64,000 bases of DNA from Trogon surrucura (Eukaryota > Chordata > Aves > Trogoniformes > Trogonidae): the NCBI GenBank assembly GCA_020746105.1, contig CM036658.1, positions 15,608,689 to 15,672,688 on the forward strand. The letters are read 5' to 3'. Within the stretch, counting starts at the first letter, position 1, and every line of letters starts with the position of its first letter. Both the position numbers and the translations under genes were made by a program. A model generated the notes under the pieces. That model did not search any database. It saw nothing but the letters and a program-made list of their open reading frames with translations, and was not told the DNA's origin. Shown piece by piece: positions 20,552 through 36,100 of this stretch.

Positions 20552-21430
20552 TAGTTAAAGATGATAGTTGTAACAAACAGAAGTGTAATTCATAATGAAA
20601 TGGCTGCCTGTCTCTGGATGGATACTTACTACTAGAGTCTAGTACTACAGTCTCCATATTGGAAGAAACGATACAGGCTTCCCACAATTCAAACAGGAGT
20701 TAGTGTTCCTGTGCTGCAAATTTGCTCTCCGTTGCACTTTCCTGTTCCTGTCAGCAGTGCTGGTTAGCAACGTTCTTACACAGCAGCAGTCTGTGTCAAA
20801 CTGCAGTGAGTAAAGCCAAACAGGGGAAAAAACCTTCACTGTTTTTACAGCTTCATGGCTTCTCTGTGCTTTTGATATTTGCCTAAAAATTGAGTTATTA
20901 ATGTAAGAAATGAGTTACTTATTTCACGACCTACAGCTAATCAGTAAACCTCACTGTGATCCTAATACAGTAAGGCAACACTGTTAATTCAATGCGGTTA
21001 GCTCCAGCAAAAAGGGCGGGCGCCAAGTGCGAAGAAATGTGCTCCTGCGTTAGAACAGTGAGATCTACTGCTTAAAAATAAAGATGCAAAAACGCAGCAT
21101 AAGCACAGCGCTGCTGTATCTGGTAAGGCGAGAGTTTTTTTAGTTTCGAGCAACTGTATTTCCAAAGGATTCAGTACACGAGGCAGAGGCCACTCGCAGG
21201 CTGACGAACTAACCCTTTCCGCGTTTTGCCCAGCTGCAGGCAGGCAGACCGGGCTATGCCACCGCACTTCCGAATCCTTCCTCGTTACCGCCGGATCCTT
21301 CCCGGGGTAGCCACGCACCTCCTATTCGCACCGCCGAGTTAAGACCCGACAGGAATCTCAAGTTTCCTAAAAAAAAAAACAACCCATAAAACCAAACACA
21401 ACAACAAACCCAAGCAGAAAACACCTCCTG
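20552..21430. other. Intergenic between the retroviral element and the ZNF367 promoter
   Basis: Ordinary AT-rich sequence that becomes GC-rich towards 21430. No gene or repeat recognised. Confidence 0.5.
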
Positions 21431-22684
21431 AAACTCCCGATTCATGTCCCGGGGGGGCCGGTGAAGCGGCTGCCGGTCGGGACCAGCCCCGCAACCGTTC
21501 GCCACACCTCCCACCCACCTCCTACAGCCCTGGCGCCGGCAGCCCCGCAGCAGCAGGACCCCGGTATCGGTGGCCCTGGCGCCGCAGGAGGGCGCTGCTG
21601 TTAACGAGCGCCTCTCCATGAGCCACCGCCCCGCAACCGCCGTAACGGCCGCGCCGCCGCCTCCACCGCGCTCTCCCACGCGACAAGCGCTGCGGTGAGA
21701 GGCGGCGGCACCTCACGCAGGAAGCGTCCGGGCCGGCGAGTCCGGTCCCAGCTCTGCTCGGCGCCGAGCGCAGAGCTGGGGAAGGACACCCTGCACCGCA
21801 CAGAAGCGAAGCCGCCGCCGTGTGGCCCTGCTCCGCGGGGCGGCCCCTTTAAACGGTGCAGATGACGCGCGCAGCTCCGCGCCAACCGCCCCGACCACGG
21901 CCAGCGCGCGCCAAGACCGTCCGGGAGCGCCAGCCCCGCCTCCTCGCCTCCCCCCTAACCCTCGCCCTCGCAACAGCGGACCAATCAGCGTCTCCGACGA
22001 GATGGGGAGGCGGGGCGGCCGCCGCGGCCCGCGAGCTCACTCCGTTTCGAATTCCGCCGGCGAGCGGGCTCCTGTCCAATTGGGAGGCGGCAACGACGCT
22101 GCCTCCCTCTCGGACCCCGCCCTCGGGGGCGGGGCCGCTGGCTTCTCCGCCTAGCGGTTGGTCGGCGGGAACCGCCACTCCATGATGCTGGCGCCCGTTT
22201 AGCTGATTGGTTACGCTCAGGCGCGAAATGTAACGCGGGAAAAGCTGGGGCTCGGCCCAGGTTCTGGGCGCGGAGGGTTCGCGGCAGCGGCGGCTTCTCC
22301 TCGGGCATCGCTGGGACCAGGGCTGCCAGCGGGGTCGGCGGCCGCTTCGGAAAGGTGCGGGGAGGTTGAGACTGCTTCACTCCGGCCGTTGCTACGGGCG
22401 GGGTCCGCCGCTGACTGCGGATCCGCTCGGGGGTGGCCGCGGAGGGGAGGGAGGCATCTAGATCCCGCTGGGAGCTGCCGTCCCCGGCGATGAGCGACTG
22501 AGGCGGGCCCGGGCGGCGACAGGTGGCAGCGGTCGCGGGAACCCCGTGCTGCTCCACACTTTTTCCCCCCCCCCCCTCCCTGCTCCATCCGGAGACGCCG
22601 GATCGGACAGCTGAGCTGAGTCGCAGCGGAGCGCCTCCGCTCACTCAACCCCCATCCCGCGCCAGTGCCCGCGCCGGGTGGGCG
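21430..22684 (+). promoter_or_regulatory. ZNF367 CpG island with CCAAT and E2F-like sites
   Basis: A dense CpG region lies upstream of ZNF367. CCAAT boxes occur at about 21981 and 22076, with an inverted one (ATTGG) at 22206-22210. Close downstream are GGCGCGAAA (22220-22228) and CGCGGGAAAA (22234-22243), both close matches to the E2F consensus. Inverted CCAAT plus E2F sites a few tens of bases apart is a common layout of cell-cycle-regulated promoters, fitting the known S-phase-linked expression of ZNF367. The start of transcription is inferred to be in 22250-22600. Confidence 0.65.
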
Positions 22685-26909
<4,225 letters not shown>

Positions 26910-29310
26910 ATAGGAACAGTCTGCCTGTACAAAACGTACTTCCTGGTGGTACTTAACCAGTTAGATCCTGAGCATAAGCTAAGCACCTTATTTGCTTATC
27001 ATAGGCTGCTATTCTGTAGAATTTATGAAGAATGTTGTTGCCCCATAACGTGGGGTGAGAGAATTGCACTTTTTGTAAGGTAAAAGACAGATGTAAAGTT
27101 TCTAAGTATTTTGTAAATACGGGACTGCATAATGCAGGGTTGACAAATTTACGTGTTGTGGGAAGCTAGATTTTGCAAGGTTAACTCATTTATTTGAAGC
27201 AGTTTTCAGAGGAAGCACTTTCTGAACAAAGTGTTCATGATTAGGAAAATGGTACATGTGGCCAAAGAAGGCTGACAAAAAGGAAAGTATTTGTCTGGCA
27301 ATTTAAGCAAATTTATATTAAGTGGTAGGTCTCAAGTTACTGTTAAGCAGCAATGAAATGGTGTTTCTTTAATGTAAACGTAACTTTACCTGGTATCACT
27401 GGGGTGGAAGGCAAAGCTTAGTTATCTCACCTTGTAGAGAGGAAGAAACTGTTTCATGCAGGAAACTGTGAGGTTGTTCAGGATCTTCACTGTGACTACT
27501 CAAGGTGTGAGGCTTGACTTTGCTGTTTTATGTTCTCTGATTTGATTTCAGCAGAATCTCTTGGTAGCACTTGTTATTCCTAACAGGATGTTGGGAACTT
27601 TTGCACATTGTCAGATTTATCTGAAAATGATTAGTCTTGCAAAGTCTAGGCAAAGGTAAACAATTGGTAATATTTTTTTCAGATGTTTTTGGACCCTGTA
27701 GTGATTTGGCACTTGATTTTGTTCATAAAGGGGATATTTACAGGGTGGTATGGATTTGTAGTAAACTATTCTAGATTTCCTATTAGCAAACACTAAGTTT
27801 TAAAGTATTGCTTTTATAGGATTATTAGCAAATAGAAGCCTCTGTACTTTCTGTGCATAAAGCCACCTTATTGCTTTACTTCAGGATAACATGCAAATTT
27901 TGTGTTCACTAACTGTAGCACAGCTATCAATTAAACACTGCGGAAAAGTATTCACCATACAACTAGAAAATAGGCTTCCAAAGATAGTTACAAGTGTGTT
28001 AACAGTCTGATTTCATGTATTTTCCAAATAAATGAAGTTACAGATGCTGCCTAGTACTCAGATGCTGATATAAAATGTTGAGCAGGATATCTTGTCACTC
28101 TGTGAATGTTGTATACTTTCAAATAGCATTGTCTCCTGGTGATCTTTTTCTGTATTTTGCTTTGAAGGCAAACAGATTTCTGAAATGATGCTAACGAAAC
28201 TTTTGTTTTGGGTTGGACTTTGTGTGTGGTTTTCGGTTTTTTGTTGTTGTGGTTTCTTTGTTAAGCTACTGCTTTAGGGGATATTAATAATTTGTATTTA
28301 CTGACCTGCTTGCTTTAACTCCTTCCTCTTATTGAAGGTCAGGAAATTCAGATTGGGAGGGAAGCCACTTTCCCTCCATTTAAACAAGAGGAAGAAATTA
28401 TTTTATCAATCACTTGATACAGACTGGCCAGATGCGTACAGCTGTTTTGGAAAAGTAGCATGATTTTACACCAGAAACTGAAACTGTTGGATGATGTTCT
28501 CTGACAACTGATAGCCTGTTGTGGTTGAAAATCTCATTAACCCAGTTTGTTTAAAAGATGCATTGATGCACTTAACTAAAGAGTAATGGAATAATAAAAT
28601 TAAAAAAAAAATCACTTTCATTGAATGTAAATAAATTTGCACCAGTGATACGGTTTAACTTTTGCTTTCAGCTCCTAAATTTAGCTGACATCAGGCTCAT
28701 TTGTTTCTGATTTAAGGCATTTAGGCTTAAAAATATGAAACACTGTAATCACAGGCTTCTTAGCCTATATAAAACTGGTAGCTCCCATGTGTGTAGGTTT
28801 GGAGTTTCTCAAATAAGTTACGTGCTTTTAACTGTTCAGTTGGCTGCATGCAAATAGACACAGGATCCCAAAATGAGCCCTGAGATGAGTCTAACTCAGA
28901 ATTGCTTGTGAGAAGCATTTCACAGGGCACAAGACTGTAATTATGAGCCAGTTGCAGACTGAAGTCATAACTTCAACAGCACGGATTTTTTTTTTCCCAG
29001 TCAGCTGTAATGCTTTGGGCGCAACTCACAGAGTATTTCTTTATATGATGCGTACACTGAATTGTACTTGGCTCTAGACAAAATATAGCTGAACCAGTTT
29101 TGAGTTGTGAAAAGTTTTGGGTAAAATATCGAGTAAAGCCAAAAACTGATACCTGAAAGACAGTTTTCTGTTTTATTATGAAGTGATTACACTCAAGAAA
29201 TCGTGTTCAGTGCTTTGAAACGTTACATTGTAGTTCGGCATGACTTAACAGCGGAAGAGTGGATATGCTGTCATTTTAATAGATGCTTTGAATAAAAACT
29301 TGGTTTAATT
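26910..29310 (+). other. ZNF367: ZNF367 3' UTR
   Basis: About 2.4 kb of AT-rich sequence lies between the stop codon and the last good poly(A) signal. Candidate signals include AATAAA near 28025, 28627 and 29291; the last is followed by a GT-rich stretch (TAGTGTGTGTTG) typical of a cleavage site. A long 3' UTR fits the human gene. The extent is inferred. Confidence 0.6.
29291..29296 (+). terminator. Poly(A) signal, likely distal ZNF367 end
   Basis: AATAAA with a GT-rich element about 25 bases downstream. It lies about 720 bases before the SLC35D2 start codon. Confidence 0.6.
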
Positions 29311-29519
29311 TTCAAGTTTAGTGTGTGTTGCTTGGCAATTGTTAATACTTGGCTCCTTCCTTCTTCCTGTAATCCTGTCAGCCTGAGGTGTCACAAGGTC
29401 ATGAAGGCGTTTTGTTTTCCGTGCCTGTTGAAATTTGACACAGGTTAAATTTGATGCAGGTTAACCACCCAATGCAATTAGTATTTTTTTTAAGTGCTTT
29501 TTGACAGCTTGACAAAACT

Positions 29520-30009
29520 TGTCGGAGTTCCTTGATGTCAGTCCCGGGCCTGCGGACGCCATGTTGGGCTGAGGCCGCCCGGGGGCCTTCGCGTGGTTCG
29601 AACCCCTCCCTTCCGTCAGGGCGACCGCTCGGAGCTGCCCAACCTCCTTCCCGCCAGGCACCTTAAAAACAAAGCGAGCCGGTGCCGGATGGCGGCAGAG
29701 GGCACCGGCGAACCTCTGGGGACCCGCCCCCGACAGGCTCCCGCCCGGGGAAACAGAGGTGGGGGGGGGGGGGCGGTGACGGGCAGGGCCGCAGCGCCCC
29801 CGGGCGGGGAGCCGAGGGACGGCGGCGGGACTTCGCCGGCCGGGCCCGCCCCGCCAGGGGGAGCCCCTGCGGCCGCCGTCTGCCTCCGGCCCTCGGGGCC
29901 GAGGCGGGCTGGGCCGAGCCGGGCCGGGCAGCAGGAGGAGGAGGGGCGGTGGCGGTGGCTCGACGGCAGCCCGCGGTGTGGCCTAGACGCGCCGCCGCTC
30001 CTCGCCGCC
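29520..30009 (+). promoter_or_regulatory. SLC35D2 CpG-rich promoter and 5' leader
   Basis: GC and CpG content rises abruptly after 29520, with a G run at 29760-29773. The frame of the SLC35D2 start is open upstream to 29593, with an in-frame ATG at 29689, so a longer N-terminus is formally possible. The conserved start at 30010 makes this a 5' UTR in the simplest reading. Confidence 0.6.
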
Positions 30010-30152
30010 ATGAGCGCCGGGCAGGCCGCGGGGGAGGTGGCGGTGGGAGGCGCCGCGTCCCCGGCGCTGCCTAGGGTGCTCTCAGCCCTCTTCTACGGGA
30101 CGTGCTCCTTCCTCATCGTGCTGGTCAACAAGGCCCTGCTCAGCGCCTACAG
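30010..30152 (+). CDS. SLC35D2: SLC35D2 coding exon 1
   Basis: Cytosolic N-terminus and first membrane segment. The donor is TACAG|GTGAGG, ending two bases into a Ser codon. Confidence 0.95.
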
Positions 30153-33100
30153 GTGAGGGCCGGCGGGCCGCGGCAGGGCAGGCGGCGGGGCCCGTCTCGG
30201 CTCTGCCCCGGCCCGGCCATCCCACAAGCGGTGCCTCTCCTCTCCCCGCCAGGGCGGGCTGTTCCTCGCCGCCGCAGCGAAGCCGGGCCGCACCGCCCGC
30301 CGGGGGAGTGTTTTCAGCACCGTTAGCACAAGCAGAGCGGCCTCTGCGCAGCCGGGGCCGCGGGGCAGTCCGCCGCCCGGGAACGTGCCGAGACCCGCGT
30401 TGGTTCATCCAGGTTGAGACCCGGTCCGTGCCCGGTGCGTAGCGTGCAGCGCCGCCCGACGGCAGAGTTCCTGCCGGGCGTGTTTCTGAAGCGTGCCAGC
30501 TTCTCTTTATTCCCAGTGTTAGGGCTGGTGTTTTTGCTGGTTGCACCTGCTCAGGCCCTTCAGGGCAAACAGCCCTGGCTGCCAAAAGGTCATGTTAACT
30601 TCCGTGTGCCAAAACCCCGAAGTGAACCTCGGGAAAAATCCCTCGATTATAAAAACACTGAAGAAATACTCAATGGCGCATCCTGTACGGAATTGTCATC
30701 CTGTGGCTGCGATCCTCACACCATTTACCTAAAAAGTTTGCTCTGTTTTTGCTGTGTTTCAGTTTATTATGAACTAAAACCAGAAAAGGAAAAAGTTAAA
30801 AAGCAATACTTGCTATAATTTCCTAATGTTCAGTGTTGTTTGAACACCTAACAGCTGTATGTAACACCTCTGAGAAATGACACACAAGGCTAGGTGAGAT
30901 TTTGATTTATAATGGTTTTCATTGTACAATCTGCAGCTCGCCATCACTGGAATACATCTAGCACATGCATGAAAGATAAAGGACACTGTGCCCATCAGTA
31001 AGCCTAAATTTTTTATAAAGAGCTTATGACATTGCTGGGAACATCTAGGGCTCTGCAAATCAAAAATGTCTGGAGAAATCTGTGTAGTGCAGATGATGCG
31101 AGTGTCCATATTTCTGTGGTGTAGCTGTGAGTACAAATCAAAACACAGTGTAGGGGTCACATGATTATACATGCGAGTCATGTTCCTTCTGCTCCCTTTT
31201 TTAATTCTTCCTTCTTCCCCGCCAATACCTCTGTGTCCCAGAATGCTACTGCCTGCACTATACCCTTTATCTGTGTTATGAATCCAGTGTCCTTATGGCC
31301 TTCCAGCTGCAGTTATGAGTGTTCCTTTCTTTTTCTGATACTATGTTCCTGTCTCAATGGTACTCATTTGAGATACGCTTTTTTCAGCACACCAAGCATC
31401 TCCTGGTGGATTCTATGATAAATGGCCACAACTTCAAGGAACCTTGATAATGGAAAATTACAAAACCTGTTAACAACATGGGTCCTCCTTAGACATTTGT
31501 TAGTGCAGATGTACACAGAGAACAAAATGGGTTTTTTTTTTAGATTGCCTGGATGAAGGTTTGTGTATGACCATCCCTAACAGTGTGGTCCAGTAAAATG
31601 CTGTGTGACTCCTGGAAGGCAGCAGGAGCTGCCACATTCAGGGAGCTTGTTCACGCCTAAGGCTTTTAGGCAGAGGGTCTACAGACGTAGCTGGTTGTGG
31701 CATAAAGTACCCATCTGTCGTAAATAACTTCTTTGCTTGTATATATGCATGTATATATGCATACAGAGAATTAGCAGTTACTGTCACACCTTTATTGGTT
31801 TTAACTTTATGCAGATTTAGGGGAAAAAATGGAGTTGCTTGGACTCTTAGGTGTCCTGCTGAAGTTTCTGCTTTCAGCTAAAGCTAACTGAAGGGGTATG
31901 GCAGGAGTTCAGCTATTTTAGCAGACAATAGATGTTTCTACAGTGCATACCTAGGTACTTGCTTTTCACAAAAACATATTGCTAGTTTGTTCAGGCATGT
32001 GCAAGAGATTTAAGTTACTATGCCATCTCAGCAAGTAGATGTATGTATGTGTGAGGCCATTCAAAAACTTATGTGTTAAGAGTTCAAGTGTGTTACCTTC
32101 ACTTACAAATATCCCCCAAACAATTAGCAGTTTAGAACTGATTAGCTGTGCATGTGCTGTATTACTTGAGTTGAACTTGTATTTTGCTGCAGAAGTAAAA
32201 TATTAGGACTGCAATAAGTGCAGCAGTTCCTGAGTTCTTCTGAAAGACAGGCCAGTCGTCTACATATTCAGTGTTGACTTTGGTGCTAATTAAAACTCTT
32301 ATTTTTTCTTTTTATTCCTTTTCTTTTTTTTCTTTACTCAGTATTAAATATCTGTTTATGCTTTTCAGCTTCCCATCACCAATATTTCTTGGAATTGGAC
32401 AGGTATGTTCACAAGTAAAGCATACTAAATGTACTCTGGTCAGTAATTTTGTAAGTTAATTTCAGCATAGAGCTATATTTTAAGGGGAGAATATGCTGCG
32501 GTGATCATTGTCTGGATTAGATGCACTGTAAGAAAGCGTGATTTACTGAGATGAAGGAAATTTCAGCTCAAGTCAAAACTATTACCTGGGAAAAGTCACG
32601 TAAAGGACTGGAAATGTCAGTCATTTCTCCTTGTAGAGTTCTGTTGTTCTCTTGTAGAGTTTTGTTGTTAGTAGGCAGCATAGTAGGCAGCATACTAAAA
32701 TCAAAGTTCAAATGTTTGTTTACGTGGTCCGTAAAAGAAGCAAGTGTGACTGCAGAGGGATGGCTGGGAGGGATGGAGCTGTGAAGTAAATATTGTTCAG
32801 GCAAACACATTTAAAAGAGAGGATTCAGTTTCTACTAAGGTAAGGGGCAATGAGGAAGAGGTGAAAAGAGGGTACTGCAAGTCTCACATCTCTGCTGTTT
32901 GGTGCTGAAGAGGGTCAGATGTCTTGTAAAGTCTTTGAGGTGTGAGAGAGGGAGATGAGAGTTTCTCACATCCAGAGTGCTCAAGGAACCACACATCATA
33001 CCTCAGTGAAAGCCAAAAACTAGAAAATGTGGGAATAATTCATGTTAAGGGCAGTGTTTCTTTGCAGAACCTAAGACTCAGTGGCGTTTGCTGTTTTTTC

Positions 33101-36100
33101 TTTTCCTGACTTTTCCTTTCCAACAGTTCCCTGATCATTTGTAAAGTGCATATAATATGGTTTAATGCTTTAGTCTGCAGCACATGACTCCACCCCATCC
33201 TCCTGCCCATGACAGGGAGGTTGTATTAAATGATCTCTAAGGTCCCTTACAACCTAGGCTGTTCTGATTCTATGATCCTCTAGATTGTCAGTTACTTTAT
33301 TTCTGCATAAGGAAAGTTTTAACTGTTTTTTTCTCCCTGGGGCCGGCATTAACTCTTATGATGTGTGATTGCTCAGGCATCTCCTTCATTCTGTCCATAT
33401 CTTTATTATTTTTTCTTCATGTTGTCAGTGGACTGATCAGTGCACAGCCACCATTGCACATTAGCAGAAAAACTGTAGAACTGATTCCATAGACTAAACA
33501 GCAATTTGAGTGAAAATAGCGTGATTATTCTGGGATCATGTCCTGTTCTATTTTCCCAGCTCCTTCTCTGCATGTGTTGTTTCACAGGATGCCACTAATT
33601 TTCTCAGACTAGTTAAGTATATGTCTATATAGTACTTTTAAATAAAGAGCTGGCAAAATTGATAAGAAGAAAGTTACTCCAGTTTATTAATTGCGTGCTG
33701 TGTTGGTGTTTGAAAGTAATACGTAATATCTAGCATTTGTCAAATGTATATAAAGATTTTGTCTTTCAAGCAGTTCTTTCATTCATATGTTGCAATTTTG
33801 CTCTTATATGGCTTCTTGTTTTTTTCTTTTTGTTTAGATGGCAGCCACTATACTTATCTTGTATGTGTCAAAATTAAATAAGATCGTTCACTTTCCTGAT
33901 TTTGACAAAAGTATACCTGTGAAGGTAAGGGTTACATATCTCCTAATATTAATAAGAAAATATTACCTCTTCCCTCTTCCAGTGGCGTTCTTATGGAGAC
34001 AAGATGCAAAAGAAGAACAGAAAAAAATGCACTTATTTGTGAAATGTGATTATCTGTGTCTTTGTTTCATTTAATGTCAGATTTGATAATTTTAATTTTA
34101 CTGCAGTGTTCTGGCCTTTGCAAAGAAATCTGGTACCTTTTTTGTTATGCAGTGCGTGGGAAAGGGTGCCGTACACTCACAGAGCTGGATGAACTCTTTC
34201 AGGTTACTGAAGTACTTTTCTGGATGTATACAGCTCCCTGCAGGATCAGTGGGAGGTCTGTGTTTAAGAATGAATTTTGATTGCAGCATGAAGGGAGAAA
34301 CAGTTAGCTCCCAGCTCTGCTGCAGGGTTCAGATGTCAGAGCTTTTCAGGCCAGCGTCTTCACTGCAGAATCTCATCCTACCATCAGTATGAGGTTTACT
34401 ATGAATGTCTCGCAGCCATTGGTGAATGCTATTTATTCCTGATGTATGTTGAAGTCATAGGCATTACAGTGTGTAAAAATCTTGTGAGAATATGTATAGC
34501 ATTGATTATAACATAGGCAATCCTTATTTTTTCCAAAACATGAAAAAGGTTTTGCAGTTTTGGGTTCTGTGTAGAAACAACTTGTTGAGACCTCAAGAAG
34601 TTTCTTTCTTCCACCTCCTTCAGTCTCACTACTTTCCCTCTCTGCTGCTGCCTTCACTTTAACGATAGTACAAAGGCATTAAAAAATACAGCACCCATTT
34701 TCTTCATCCTAATAATGTCAGTCCTTTGAAAGACTTTCATGGATATGCTGGGAGCAGGCAACACTGCAGCATCCAGGATTTGCCTGTTGCTTGTACTGCT
34801 GGATTTTACTAGTCCCTGTGAATCAGCTAGATTGTTCATTGTTGACTTCTTAGCCTTTTAAAGCACTCTTTGACCAAGTGTCCTTTTGGCACCTGTTGCT
34901 TTCATTGACATTATCGTTTTTCACTTCCGGATTGGTTTATGTGCTCTGTGCTTTTAGCTAAAGTAGCAAAGAACTTACTTTAGTGACAAAACTTTGGAGT
35001 TCTTAACTCCTTTTAAGTAAATGTTTCACTGATCTCTGATGTTGTGTTGGATGTATTTTTTGCTTTGCAATACACAGATTTCAGAGGAAAGAGAAGGTAA
35101 TGTCAGCTCTGTTTTCATCCTATATATTAAATAAAATTAATTTTCCTAAACAGAAATCAGAAGAGATGATGCATTACAAAATTTTTTGCAAACTTATGTT
35201 GACGGGCTGAATATTTGCTGTTACTTATACTCCTGATTATAGTCCCATTAACTTTTAGTTAACTGTAGTTAAATCTTACCCTACTTTTCTCCTCTTTGCT
35301 GTAAAAGAAATGCAGAATTTTTTACTTAGATAAAATGCACCCCACTCCTCTGTGTGCTTTTCCAGCACACAATACTTTAAGAGGGCATACATACTGTACA
35401 GGCAGCAGCAGCTATTACACACATTAGGGTGTGGGATCTGTTTTGTCTTTCTGATGTTTCAGCTTCCGCCTGAATGATAGTGAATGGGACTAGATGTACA
35501 CACCACCTTTGTCCCCACTGATTATTTTGGTTGTTTTTAATCTGCAAGTTTCCTGTACTGGGAGAATTGAACAGCTTTGAGCTGTAGATGAGTATTGTCT
35601 AGGAATCCCTGACTTCTTGTACATTTTCTTAAGGCTCTGAAGTTCTCTTATTGTTTCTCTGTATTGTGTTAGGGCCCATATGTTTCTGTGGGAGTCAGAC
35701 TTGTTATGCTAGAAGCTGGAGAAGGTGAAGTTTAATTTACTTCTAAACACATACTTTTTCTTTCTAATATCTCACATAGCATGATTTGCTGAGTAGATCT
35801 AAAATGGTGTATCTTGCAGGCATACTAATATATGTGGAATACCTAGAGAAGCACAGCATACAGCATCCTTACAGTGTATTCATCCTTTTATTCCATCTGT
35901 TCTCTTGCCTATTTAGGTACTGTTAGTAGTATTACTTTTATACCTAAAAATCAAACGTTAAAATGAGTATTAACCTGAGGATTATAGTAATTCAAATAAA
36001 ACAGATGAACATTTACTGTAAATGGAGTTTGAGTCTCATAAGAGGTAGATTGCAACTCTTCTAATGAAATCAGTGGATGTGTGGTCATGAATGGTCACAT

